Shown here piece by piece: positions 23,101 through 34,399 of a stretch of DNA of 64,000 bases (its first letter is position 1; the number at the start of each line of letters is the position of its first letter). The stretch is from positions 1-64,000 of the forward strand of contig QLIY01000062.1 in the NCBI GenBank assembly GCA_003260075.1, given 5' to 3'. The notes under the pieces were generated by a model. The model had not been told where the DNA came from, did no database searches, and saw only the letters and a list, made by a program, of their open reading frames with translations. The stretch is from Phallusia mammillata. Lineage: Eukaryota > Chordata > Ascidiacea > Phlebobranchia > Ascidiidae. The position numbers were made by a program, and so were the translations under genes.

Positions 23101-25147
23101 GTGGAAAGAACTGACATGCCTGATCACCTAATACGTGACGTCACCGGTGACGTGGTCTTCGAGCAAACAGCTCAACGGGTGGGTGATATTAACATCCTGT
23201 GATTGGTTCAAACCGGCAGGTTATGATGGGTGTGTTGTATGAAAACACGAAACGTTTATAAGCAGTAATTTGCGAGTGGTTCTTATTTTTACAACGTCCC
23301 CCCCCCCCCATATTAACATCCTGTGATTGGTTCAAACCGGCAGGTTATGATGGGTGTATTGTATGAAAACACGAAACGTTTATAAGCAATAATTTGCGAG
23401 TGGTTCTTATTTTTACAACGTCATGTTTTGTTTAACTGCGCTAAAGACATAGACACCCATTACGGCTTTGCTTTGCATCGAGAGAGGTATATACCTAAAA
23501 TCGTTTAGTGTTGTTAACGCCTGTAAATTGTAGCGAAACGAGTTTAGACACTCCGAAAAGAATTAACAATTATTAAAAAATTAAACGTGGGTCTGCCTAC
23601 CCCCCCCCCCCCTTTGCATCGAGAGAGGTATATACCTAAAATCGTTTAGTGTTGTTAACACCTGTAAATTGTAGCGAAATGTACCAAAAAACGAGTTTAG
23701 ACACTCCGTAAAGAATGAACAATTATTTAAAAAAATTAAACGTGGGTCTGCCGGATCACAGGAAACCCCCCCCCCCATCACAGGAAACGTTCCGAGGAAC
23801 CGCGCTGGTGTTTCCGTTTAGGCGTTTTTCAACCACCGTTTTATGCAACCGGCTGTACCCCGCCAGGTGAGTGCGGTCGGTTGCGATCCTGCTGCACAAC
23901 ATAACCAGTATACACAGAGTCCATGCATCACACCAATAATGGAACATTTGATTCGACAACTCACGTTTTTTTCGGTGTCCTTGCTGTTTTATGAAACTGA
24001 TCGACATGGATATTTCTTAAGAAGTGATAAATGCAAATAAGTAAACTTGTCTAAATAATGTTTTCTGGCAAATGCATTTATTTGACCGACCTTTCTACGT
24101 CCCATACAGGTCGCCTTCATCAGGGTAATAAAACTCACGGTGATCCCCCCCCCCACCGTTTTATGCAACCGACCAGGTTCGTGCAGTCGGTTGCGATCCT
24201 ACTGCACAACATAACCAGTATACACAGAGTCCAGGCATCACAACAATAATGGAACATTTGATTCGACAACTCACGGTCGGCTTCATCAGGGTAATAAAAC
24301 TCACGGTGAAAAACGCAATCAACAAAACGAACGCAAACCACGTCACGATAACAGCACCAAAGATAACAAATAAATGCATAGCCTTAAAAAAGTAAAACTG
24401 AAAAGCACTCTTATGACAAAACCTTTAACTTTGCAGGTTGCTGCTATTGAAGGATTTAACGAACAGGAAATAAACAGAAGAGCTTCGGAAATAGTTGGTG
24501 CTCACGCCACTTCGTGGCCAAACGAACGTATCTTGCAACAGGTGAAGCGGGAATATTTTCAAACATTGAGTCGCCCCAATCATTTTTTTGAGCTGTTAGA
24601 CAAAACTAATTTGTTTAAAAGATAAAAATTTGACCATTTAATGTGATAATGTATCTTTGAACACAGAGACAGAAACTGTGTTCCGTTCCAGTGTACGAGT
24701 GCAGATTTAAGTACAGCGACAAGGAGGGAAGGTTAGTGACTTGTTTCTGCAATGTTGTATTTTTATGGCAACCAGCGCATAAGAAGCAAGACCGCACGTT
24801 TTTTATTCAAACGATTGTTTTTATAAACGAGTATTGGCTCTTTCAGCAGTTTTATTGTAAATAATCGACGTTTCGAAGTTATTTACAATAAGACTGCTGG
24901 AAGAAGTAATACTTGTGTATACATTATGCCTGGTAGTAATGGCTTATTTGGCTGTTTTTGCTGTTAAAGTAAAGCATATCCTACGCAGTATTTCTGCTAT
25001 TTTATGATTTTTTTCTGTATTAAATTCTCTAAGCTCTAAACCATATTATAAAGTCAAGTTCTTTTTAGGTTCTGGGTTTACGGCAATCAGCGAGCAGTTT
25101 TCACCACGGATTATCCACACACATGTTGTTGCTGTACCATCTTGTGA
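17120..25147 (+). CDS. SSUH2: SSUH2-like protein, gene 2 (13 exons, 491 aa)
   Basis: Tandem paralogue of gene 1. Exons: 17120-17144, 17883-18185 (or 17645 for the duplicate start), 18347-18499, 18869-18941 (or 19060-19132), 19205-19328, 20260-20320, 20875-20999, 22037-22203, 22611-22703, 23076-23178, 24437-24541, 24667-24731, 25069-25147. They sum to 1476 nt with consistent phases. The N-terminus (residues 9-109) is Pro/Gln/Gly-rich with GGPNQGGYMPQGGG-like repeats. Residues 289-375 hold the cysteine core (CHVC, CWKC, CSWC, CHSC, CVTC, CREC). The C-terminus is CCCCTIL, ending in the CaaL box CTIL. Intron positions match gene 1 and early intron sequence is still similar (for example after 22703 and 11282), so the duplication is fairly recent. 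A zinc-binding role is inferred from the family. Confidence 0.88.
17645..17866 (+). pseudogene. Duplicate of the Pro/Gln-rich exon start, ends at a single N
   Basis: About 237 nt (17629-17865) is repeated from 17867, with an N at 17866. The copies differ by about one base (ATG versus ATT at the GGYMPQ/GGYIPQ position). It carries the acceptor and most of exon 2 but no donor. It is most simply a contig-overlap artefact. Joined in frame it would falsely lengthen the N-terminal low-complexity region. Confidence 0.75.
18869..19132 (+). repeat. Two versions of SSUH2-like exon 4 separated by a C-run
   Basis: 18869-18941 and 19060-19132 are 73-nt versions of one exon (start ADIGPPPSYQQATGE; then VAHVDAA versus AARVDAA). 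A ten-C run (19024-19033) lies between them, directly after the truncated start of the next exon of the first version. Using both would break the frame because 73 is not a multiple of three. They diverge more (roughly 10% or more) than the other doublets, so strongly diverged alleles or a real exon duplication are both possible. Confidence 0.7.
19700..20040. repeat. Direct duplication in intron joined by a C-run
   Basis: The stretch starting TTGATACATGAATTGATTAC occurs at about 19779 and again directly after the C11 run at 19895-19905. The copies differ at only a few positions. Same joint type as elsewhere in the window. Confidence 0.65.
20398..20575. mobile_element. Short hAT-like MITE in intron
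   Basis: The segment is bounded by CAGTGGTTTTTTAACC and GGGAACCACTG inverted ends. No good target duplication was found, so the boundaries are less certain than for 21347-21900. Confidence 0.5.
21347..21900. mobile_element. hAT-type MITE in SSUH2-like gene 2 intron
   Basis: The inverted ends CAGTGGTTCTTAACC and GGTTAAGAACCACTG are exact over 15 bp. Target duplications GTCTATGT (21339-21346) and GTCTATGC (21901-21908) match at 7 of 8 positions. Both subterminal regions carry GGGAAA repeats. No transposase was seen. Confidence 0.85.
22308..22441. mobile_element. Small inverted-repeat element in intron
   Basis: The ends CTTTATTATTCAAATG and TTTGAATAATAAAG are inverted copies about 130 nt apart. 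The interior holds CATCATCAGTGATATGAGGGG and related sequence. Probably a MITE of undetermined superfamily. Confidence 0.45.
23180..24345. repeat. Intron packed with C-run duplication joints
   Basis: This intron of SSUH2-like gene 2 contains at least four direct duplications, each started by a C-run: 23298-23309 (repeat of about 23187-23297), 23600-23612 (repeat of about 23474-23599), 23766-23776 (short repeat of ATCACAGGAAACG) and 24145-24154 (repeat of about 23838-23970). The density suggests a locally collapsed and re-expanded assembly. The intron's true length is probably much shorter. Confidence 0.7.
24841..24902. repeat. Hairpin-forming inverted repeat in intron
   Basis: Arms 24841-24864 and 24879-24902 pair at 22 of 24 positions around a 14-nt loop containing GACGTTTCGA. 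It lies in the intron between the last two exons of SSUH2-like gene 2. It could be a palindromic transposon relic or a structured RNA. Confidence 0.6.
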
Positions 25148-25348
25148 GCAAACCGCGTGAATCTTGCGGTCGCATGGTGTCGCAAAAGATTCAAAAATTC
25201 ACGATTTATGGGGAATTCCGCCGAGCAATTCTTCTTCATTACCTTGTATTGCAAACGATTTCGCTGATTTTCTGATTTGTATGTATATATATATTGTGCA
25301 GTATAATGCCTGATTTATGCCACTCTGCCTATAGCTTATACGCACTGT

Positions 25349-25354
25349 AATAAA
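25349..25354 (+). terminator. Probable poly(A) signal for SSUH2-like gene 2
   Basis: AATAAA lies about 200 nt after the TGA stop codon, a reasonable 3'-UTR length for a compact genome. No transcript evidence is available. Confidence 0.5.
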
Positions 25355-25799
25355 CTTTTATTAATTTTTAGCAATACTTACGTCAGATATTAAACATTTG
25401 TAGTTACTGACCTTACCTGACATGCAATAACTCCCTATGTTTAATCTTTTTCTTCATTTAACTGATTTTACGCAGTGATCAACCATTTTTTTCTCTCATA
25501 AACTTTAAAAACGCACCATATGCATCAAATTTCATATATTTAGCCATCAGACAAAGTGTTTTTTTGGATTAGATATCCAGCTGAAATAAGCAGTTTTGTA
25601 TGTCTTTTGAGCCTGGTGAAAGTATGTATACTTTTTGTGTAAATGTGTTTGGTGGTCGTTTTGTATTCCTTAAGTTGACCATAGGCGAAAAACAGACGTG
25701 CTTTCAGTTATTGTGCCAAAAAACAAAAATGGAAGCTGTACAGCATTTTCGAGAGATTGTTTTGTATTAAATTACTGAAGACATGAATGGATAGTAGGA

Positions 25800-27200
25800 C
25801 GCAACAAAACTACACTTGATTATTGGTTTAGCGTTTGCCATTTTTTTCTAGATTGACCGTGTGATTGTACTTCCGACTTTATTAACTTGATTTTTTTTTA
25901 AACATTTTTAGTTTATTATGTGTTCCATTTTTTCTTGTAACGATTCTTAATTAACATGTAAAAGTAAAAACCTTCATAATGTGTTGTTGTTCGCTTTGCA
26001 GGCGTAAAACCCCGTGGACAATTGCAGAAAACTTTCTTTGAAACATTTCAATCTAGTTTTAAATTATCCATTATTTTGACCCTCAATCTTTTTCAAACAT
26101 TTGTTAACACCTAACGGATAATTCTGTAGTATAGGGTTTGCCTGCTTCTAACATGTTTGCCCTAAATATGCAGTTTCTTGTTAGAAATCTATTTCCTTTT
26201 ATTATTTTAGCGTAAAAGGGCACTTTCCAACAGAAAATCAGAATGGCTGTACACATATCGCACGAAAGGCACGCAAAATATCAACTTTCGATAAATAAAA
26301 ACTGTACAAATAAAAAATATGAAAAACAAAACACTCAAAAACGTAAAACTCAGTGCAATGAAGAAACGTGGAACCATGTTCAACAGACCGTGACCTCACG
26401 TTTGAAGCGGGTTCCCTCCCCTCTTCGCCACACGATGATGACGTAAGTGGTTTTCGTTTTGATGTAACGGAACCGCACGTGACGTTTTGGCTGAAACATT
26501 AGACGTACTTCTTTTATTTCTTGCACATAACTTGTTAGTTGTTTAGCTTGGACATTTATTGTTGTTGAACGACTCTTTGAAATGGAATTTTTAGCTTGGA
26601 ATTGTAAACGAGCCTAAAATTGGATCCCAAACCTAAAAGTACAAGTCCTAAACCCGACCGAAGCCCGAAAGTGGGTAAAGTTTCGGCATAAGTAAGGCCG
26701 AGAGTAAAGTCAGGCCCGAATTAATCCCATTTTATTTAAATCAAGCCCTAGCCCAGCCCGACTTACAACTCTACACTAATAAGGTTTCTTTTTTCGAAGC
26801 CTTAATTTCAAACCTTTACTTGTACTTACATTTGCAAAAATACTTGCCTCGAACTGACAAGACTGGACTTGAGACTCGCATATAACCCAAAATAAGCTGA
26901 GATATTCAACTTACGTATTTTACTTCCTGCGTTTCCCTGTTTCCGTTCACGGCATATTTGTCCCCTTTTTCGTAGATCAAAACCAAATATCTTCGTGCTC
27001 TAGTGACTGAACGAGGTTTAAACTGCGACCTACAAACAATATAAAGTTTGATACATACTGTTTTGTCACAACAATTGTTCATTGACTCCTTGAATAGTTT
27101 TAAATGGTGGCAATAAGTTTAAGAAACAAATAAAAATAAATACTATTATTTGAAAAATACAATTAAATCAGTCTTTCTTCACAAACAAGTTATAATCTCG
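25800..27200. other. Intergenic region, no supported gene
   Basis: AT-rich sequence between SSUH2-like gene 2 and the oppositely oriented secreted-protein gene. A diverged repeat rich in AGCCCGA / GGCCCGA motifs is at about 26600-26780; related pieces are at 32640-32710, 43260-43520 and 53390-53510. Short open frames here lack splice support or family resemblance. Confidence 0.5.
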
Positions 27201-27210
27201 TTACTTAGTC

Positions 27211-29553
27211 TTACTTGTAAATATTCCTGCTCAGAACGACTTTCAAAATTGGCCTTGCCGCAGAACCTTCCCGTTTCACAGTGAACTTAACTTTCTTCTC
27301 TCGTTCTTCTACAAAGAAAGCAAATGCGTTACTAAACATTACAAAAAAAGCTTTACAGATTTTGAAGAACTTGTAACATTACAAGCTACAAAATCAAACG
27401 TTCTGACACTTATGCAAGTGTTCCAACTGAAAGATTATCCTTGTAAAAGCGTGAAGCTAATAACTGTCTGCAGCTTAAGTATCTTACAGTGTTACTGTGG
27501 AACAACAGTATTGTGATGTAATAATTGTCTTCGTTCTGAGGTATTACTTACGCTTGCATAGTCTTGTATTCTGAAATTCAGCAAGCATGCAGCCTGGTAG
27601 GTCAACAGAAACTCGTGCCGGTGTGCTTCGTTTGAGTGAAGGCCTTCGCGGTTCCGCAACTAGACTCATATCGTCGTCTAAACTCATGTCCTTTTCCAAA
27701 CATTTCAGTTGTGCCCAAATCTAATCAAATAGTATTTTTAAATTGTTAAAACGAAAGGAGTGTTTAGTTTTAGTAAAGTGATACTGTTTGGAGCTGTAGC
27801 GTTTTGTTTACAACTGCAGTGTAGCAAAGGCATTGATTATGGCTGTGAATGTTTATGCTGCTTTGTTGATAACTCTGATTCGTAGTAGAGAGTTATATAT
27901 ACCTGATTGCTTTCATTAGCTTCTGGCCCCTTGGTAATGATTCCGCAGAAAAATGGCAAGACATAACCAGATGAAAGAACAGTGATGTCAATTTCTCCTG
28001 TGAAATTAGAAACGCGAATTCGATAATCTTGTAAACATTTAGATACTGCTGTGCCAGAACAGCGCGTGTCGCCATAGTTTAGCATATTTTCGCCGCGAGA
28101 CGTTTAGATGTAAAACAGCCTCATGTCATGACTAAATATTCTTGATCACTTTCCGAGGGAATAATCTATTCACGTTTGAGGTGCTTTTCTTTCATCACGA
28201 ATTACTATGAAATACATTGAAACAGTGGATACATTTATAAACACGAATTTGCATGATTGCGTCAGATACTTGATATAGGCGCACGATCTTAAGTATTAAT
28301 TGCTTGGGGGCTTGAATTTCTGTTTCCTCTTAAGTCGTCGCAAGACACAATTACCCAATGTCTGTTATCTATGTACCCGCGCATTATAATGTTGGATAGT
28401 TTCCGTAGAAACTTACGTAAAAATAAGTTGGGAAACTCCTGGTGCAAGTCTTGGCATTACCCATAGACAAAAGGATACTACCGAGTCGCTTATTATTCCA
28501 GAATATTTAAATTATTTGTGGATCAAAAATATTAAAAAATATGTAGTTTCGGCCTTAGTGTCAAAAGTAAAACACTTGAAACTGTGGCTTTAAAACTGTA
28601 AATTAGAGATGACCAAGCGAAAAAGTATTTAATACACAACTATTTTTTTAAAAGAGTAATGTACCGTGTTTTTATTTGTTTAGTACGTAAACGTTATACG
28701 ACACGAGTTGGTTTCAGCAAACGGAAACCATCCTTTTACAATTTTTCCTTCCGACTTTTAAACACTGCCCCACTATTACTATTCGAATCTATAGGCTTTA
28801 AAGTTTATAATATCTCACAGAAAATAATAATACGTCACCAACAGTATTTATATTAAGTATTATCGTTTTTTATTTACCCTGGCCGAGTGCAGTCATCGTA
28901 ATATTGAGCAATAGTCGCCATTGGTTGCTGTCGTAAGGACTCCAGTGGGCCTGCAGATTTTCCACAGCCACTCGATTCGGATTTCTGGGTCTGGTCGATT
29001 CTGCTTCTTCTCTCGAACTCGGACATGCTAAACAAAAACATTTTTTTACCTTTTTGTAACTGAAAATTTGCAGATAACATTTTGAAACCAATTCTTACCT
29101 CGCATTTTGAGTTGAAGAAGGCTCTGGTGGCCGTCGCCTGACCAAGCCTGTGAAGTAAAATAAACGTTGTATTAGTATTCCTTATTCTGACGCTAAAACT
29201 TAATGATTTTATTGTGGTTTTGTTGGAGATGTTGACACACTTTCGTCTTATAATGGCGATTGATGTTTATCAAATCGATCTTGTCCAAAATTAAAGCCAG
29301 TAACTCATGTCATTTTGAGGAACGACCTGGAATTTTTGAGCCTTTCTATTTTAAACGGCGATAATTCGGTATTAAATTTACATATTTTTATTATTGATGC
29401 GAAGACACTGTACCTTAAAATTTTACTCATAAAGTGAACGTTTTATACCTTGAATGTACATGATACCGAGGCTCCACAGAGAACCTTGGACACGCAACAG
29501 ATCGCAATAATGTACAAAATCATTTCTTCCTTACGTTTACTCAACATCATCAT
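27211..29553 (-). CDS. Unrecognised secreted protein (6 exons, 238 aa)
   Basis: Exons in transcript order: 29449-29553, 29099-29147, 28878-29027, 27903-28048, 27552-27720, 27211-27308. All junctions are GT-AG with matching phases, total 717 nt, stop TAA. The N-terminus has a basic stretch (SKRKEE) then a hydrophobic core MILYIIAICC and VLCGAS, which looks like a signal peptide. The predicted mature chain has seven cysteines and three N-glycosylation sequons (NIT, NFT, NES), fitting an extracellular protein. A strong acceptor (TTTGTTTTAG) lies shortly upstream of the ATG cluster, compatible with trans-splicing. Exon 4 has an alternative CAG-CAG acceptor that would drop one residue. The C-terminus is basic (QEREKKVKFTVKREG). 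I recognise no domain and assign no function. An alternative frame through exons 2-3 lacks a consistent continuation. Confidence 0.7.
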
Positions 29554-29599
29554 TTTTCACGTTCGTTTAGTCACAATGAATATTAAATCTAAAACAAAC

Positions 29600-32500
29600 A
29601 TTGTAGCCTAGTTAGTTCCAAATTATAATTTTTATTAATTCTTTACATCCATTAGGAAAATATGTATTTGCTTTATTACCTACATATCGTTTGCAATAAG
29701 TTCACGTATACGTATTTTTATAAAAATAACGAAAATAACAGATTGGTCCCTTGCATTTAAAACTTTACCACCAAAGGTTGCCATCCCAAACATAACTTAG
29801 ATTTTAACACTTAATAACTGCCGTCGGTTGGTGCCTAAACATCGCCTCTGTATTAGACAACTCCTATTTTTAGACACACCTTTGCTGCTAGTCAGGTAGA
29901 AATGTAACAAAAGTAGTCGATCGGCGCAGATTTATACACACACATCGTGGAGGTCTCTCGTTTCTCTTTTTTCTTTTTGCGGAACGAAACTCTCGCGTAC
30001 CGGGGGGCACGAAAATCCTGAGTTTGTTGTGAATATTTGGTTTCCCGCAAATGCTTTGCATTCTATTCCACTCGTTTCGATTGCCGATGGCTTATACAAT
30101 CGCCTTTGGTTTGTTTAAAGTCGCGATCACAAAGGCTGTATAAATGTTTAAATCACTAAATGTAAAGCCCTCATTATCTGAGGCACATTTAATCATTGTA
30201 AATTCTACCGGGTCTACCGGGTAGCCTTACACACCGGTGAATGCATGAATGTGTGTGTATAAAGTGTTTTCAGATAACGTTTCAGTTTTGCAAAGTCGTA
30301 CCCCACAAGACAATCTTTCTAAAAAAAACGTCAAGGACCTTCGCCTGGCCAAAATTTTTAATTAGAAAATTAACAATTCGTTAATGTACAAGCAATTTAT
30401 TTTGCCAGTTCTGAAAACGTTTTAATCATACTTGCAAATTAAAGAAAAGAAAAGGATTTCGCAACACGTTAGTTAAACACTTTTTTATCTTTTTTTCATT
30501 TAAGAATAATATAAAGCATAAATTGGATCATTCCAGCCAAAACAGAAATCGCGAATGAAAAACCCTAAAGATTTGATTTGCTTTCCTCCGAAACAGGAAT
30601 AAAAAGTGTTTACTATAACTTTTTGCATCAGAGGGAAGAAACGCATGCAGATCACTGATTCAACTCACGCAAATGGTTTTAGTCACGGGGAGGCACCTAA
30701 CTATATGATTGTACTATGTTAATTTTTTCTTGCTCCTGTTCTTGCGTCTATCCTTGTGAAATCTTATGGTTTTGAGATTGGTAAACTTACAACCGATGAT
30801 TCAGCGTCCTTTTGTGTACAAATGATTTGGCGTTTTATTAACCTTTACCTTTTGCAAAGGTCACAAATAATTCCTCGACGGTCTGTGTCGCAATCACATC
30901 CACAAAAAAGTACCTTTGCTACTACTGGATCTATAATATTCATTAAAAATCTTGGCCTCAGTGAACAGATTTTGCTTTCAAGGAATTTTAACTTTTGCGG
31001 AAATCTAACTGAAATTAACAGCTGACCGAAACTTTGGCGAACCATTAATGGACATCCATTTGCTTTTTTATCGCCGGCAATAAACGCTAGCGGTATAGGT
31101 GATTTAACCCATAGAAAGCCGTTGGAGCGTATTGCGACACCCGTATCATAGCATGCCTTTGCGCGTGGTCGAATATGTTATCCCACAGGTGTGGCGTAAC
31201 ACGCTTGTGGTTGCTATTGACTCACTATACTACATCGGTTACATAACAGCTGTGTTTTCCTTTTTAAAGTCATAACTTCCCATTTATATGGCACTTTCCA
31301 ATTTATATGTTTTTTTATTAATTATGGATCAGTAGATTACAATGTATCTGTTTAAAATGAAAATCGACTTTTTCTTGTCCTTCTGCGTAGTGTTTGTTAT
31401 TTTGTTTTAGTAACTAACTGAGTTGTAGACGGCATTGTTTGTCCTCAAACATGTGAGGAGTGATGCCGTCGAAAGTTTATCTTTGCTGTAAAACTCGTGT
31501 CACCAAGTTAGCGTAACTACGATCAGACCAAATTTCACGGCGCGCGCGTTAGCGCAAACTGTTTTGCTGAACCGGAAAATTGAAACCGAGCATTTAACTA
31601 AAGCCCCTAATGCTTCAGAATTTTAATATTTCGAAGTATGTGGTTATTTTTGTCCAAACATAGGCAGTCAGTCCTGGGCTGTGCTATAGTTTCGCCGACT
31701 TTTAGAACCTTACAACCGAGCTTTGCAAAATCTGCTGTTGTAAGCTGAAACCGGTACTATTGGTGACATGTTCTTTAACTAGAGCTGAAAGAAGAAATGA
31801 AAAGACTGATCAAAATTGAATTCAGTTAATTAATTCAGCTTGTTAACTTTATTCGGTCGATCTATATAATCTAACGAAATCAGCGCGATGTTAGTATTGC
31901 AAAATGCAATTATTGCGAAAATAGCTGGCATTTAAATGCTGTGTTAGTATGACCTACGTATATTGGTACCGAGGTTGTGCTTGGTAATTTTAGTAATTAA
32001 TATTTTTTCTTATTATTGGTAGAGAACTAAGTCCTCTGCTAAATACCCTTTAAAGACACATTATATTTGATGAAGTTTGTACTGCCCAAAGTATTTGTTT
32101 GTTACAAAATCTTGCTTAAATCATTTGTTTGTGATCAACTTGCGCCATACTGACGTAGGTTCGTGATTCAGCTGTGGATTATTGGCGGAAAAGTCGCTCC
32201 ACGATTTGGGGGAACGTCCCGACTGTGAAACGGCAGTAACATATCGCAACGCCCAACGAAACAAGTGTTCGCATCGAAAAAATGTCGAACAAAGACTCCG
32301 ACCTTTGTCCCAACTTAGCGTCGCACGCGATGGCCCACACCAAGGGCAGAACTCTACGATTGACCTAATTACGCCAATGTTCATGCTAAATTACAGCGCT
32401 AATGTTTCTATTTAACACAGTTTGTGACTGAAGGCCCGAAAGTTCGATAGACGTGCTTACATAAAAGCCTACAAAAAGTACGGGTGTATACAAAATATAA

Positions 32501-33096
32501 TAAAAAAGACATACACATATAACAGACAACGGCTTGAACACATCGTTTTATGGTGCGGACTTTATTTTAAGTCCAGCAACTACTTGGGGTAATTTTATTT
32601 TGGGGGGTAATTTTATTTCAAAAACACACTAACATAGAGTGTGAAGTCAGGCCCGAATCGAGCAAGTAAGTTGAAAAAACCAAAGCCCGAACCCGACATA
32701 TAACTCTGTTGCGTATGGATACCAGCCATGGTCGCGGCTGTTACTAATCATCGCACTTGCAAAGTTTGACAAAATTACGTTCAACTAAAAATGCACAAGT
32801 TGTCGCAGAAACCCAGAAATGTCATCACTTTCGAAAATCCCTAATTTGCTCCTTAACTCATCAACAAAAACAAAACAAGCGAAATCGTGTTTTGATACAG
32901 GTAAAATCACAAATTGTTTTAAGAAGCCATCTCGTAATTTCCTAAAACAGGGCGAGATTTCAGTTTCGTCGGGCGTTTCCAAACTATCTTGGCACACGTA
33001 GCGATGACCTACTTAAAGGTTTTTCCATGCCAAAGAAAGTCGTTTCGGTAAACAAAGGATGCTGGTTGCGAAAGGCGGCAAATCGGCAATACTTTC

Positions 33097-33142
<46 letters not shown>

Positions 33143-33740
33143 CCTTTGTCTTGTCTAGATCACGTGGTCTGAGTTTGGTGTCGCGTGTTGGCCAATTGGC
33201 ATCATTTACGGGACAGGCGTTTGGGTGACCTGTTTTAAATGGTGGCAGACATACAACTTTTAGGAAGTTTGGAATTATGTAAACATTTTATCTATTCATA
33301 TATACAAGGGTCCAAAAGTCCAATGCCTGAACGAACATTTTCTGCGATTAATACATTGTTGTGTTAATTATTAATTGTTTTAATGTAGTTGTTGTATTGA
33401 GGGTTGGGTGCCCAATCAACCACATAAATTAAGCATCAAAACCAACAAATGGCGGTTTGGGCATTTTTTTTCACGAAAACGTACGCAAACATTTAGGTTG
33501 GACACAAAGCGTTTACTAAAGCAAAACGCAAAAAAATCGAATCGACTATTGTGACGTAACATGTAAAGATGATTTGCATACAGAGATGGGGAAAAACAAT
33601 TCGAGAGAAATCTACGTAGTTTCACCTGTCGTTTTGTGTACATGTGATTGTCTGACTAATATCTGTTTCATTGTCCGTTTACAATATGTTTATTACAAGC
33701 ACAGGCGTCCGCAGGAAAAAAAGCAGGGTAAGGCAATGTT
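29600..33740. other. Gene-poor AT-rich region
   Basis: I see no multi-exon gene here. It holds a small stem-loop at about 31423-31472 (GACGGCAT pairing with ATGCCGTC, inner CCTCA/TGAGG stem), a GGCCCGA-type repeat piece at 32640-32710 and a 44-nt C-run at 33098-33141. Several open frames of 60-90 codons lack signal, splice or family support. Distal regulatory DNA for the flanking genes is possible but not demonstrable. Confidence 0.45.
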
Positions 33741-33751
33741 ATAGTTACATC

Positions 33752-33933
33752 CAGTGGTGTGATTCAGCCGGTTATAGCACCGGTTCTCTAGAACCGTCTC
33801 ACGAAATTTTATGAGATCAGCGAACCGGTTAGCATTACTAGTTGCTGTCAATGGACGTTTTGTAACAGAACCGACTGAAAAATATGACTTTTGTGATAGA
33901 ACCGACTGATAAAAAATGTGAATCCCACCACTG
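33752..33933. mobile_element. hAT-type MITE, CAGTGGTG...CCCACCACTG family
   Basis: The ends are CAGTGGTGTGATTCAGCC and AATCCCACCACTG. Near-exact target duplications GTTACATC and GTTTCATC flank it. The interior has AGAACCG and GAACCGGTT repeats. Two more copies are in the window, at about 51939-52090 (inverted) and 55187-55368. Confidence 0.8.
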
Positions 33934-34399
33934 GTTTCATCACCGTTCGATGAATGTTATTTTAGAACAAACATGATCTAATCATTCTTGTCAATCCCAA
34001 TGTAGCAAAATAATACAATAAACACAATATTGACTATCACTAAAGAATGTGATAGGTTGGAAAAAGATTTTGTCCCCGCTGCCGACGCCCGTGATATTAC
34101 CGTGATTTGAATAATGTTATTCAATCTGTAGATTTTTGTTGTTGTTCAAGTTTAAATAACGTAAGTGTTGAAATTAAATACAATGTTCCTAGATATTGTG
34201 GAAATGAAATTTGCAGTTGTTATCTTTCAAGGCAAAAACACAGCAAATCTTTGAATATAGTGTTGTTGCCAGGCATATTTCATAAACTTTCCTTTTTGTT
34301 TACCTGGCAAAAATAGAAACTTATCCGCCGTTTCGATGTTTTTGTTTTGTTGTTCGGGGCGTCTTTATCGTTCGAGCTACGAACACGAGAACTTACAGT

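Noticed and set aside
26210..26446. 67-codon frame after a good acceptor downstream of SSUH2-like gene 2
   Set aside because: The phase immediately after the acceptor meets a stop, and composition is low-complexity. No partner exon was found.
28874..29152. Alternative frame through exons 2-3 of the secreted-protein gene (MSEFERRSRIDQTQK)
   Set aside because: It is open and starts just after an acceptor, but it cannot be continued in phase into the next exon. The other frame fits all six exons.
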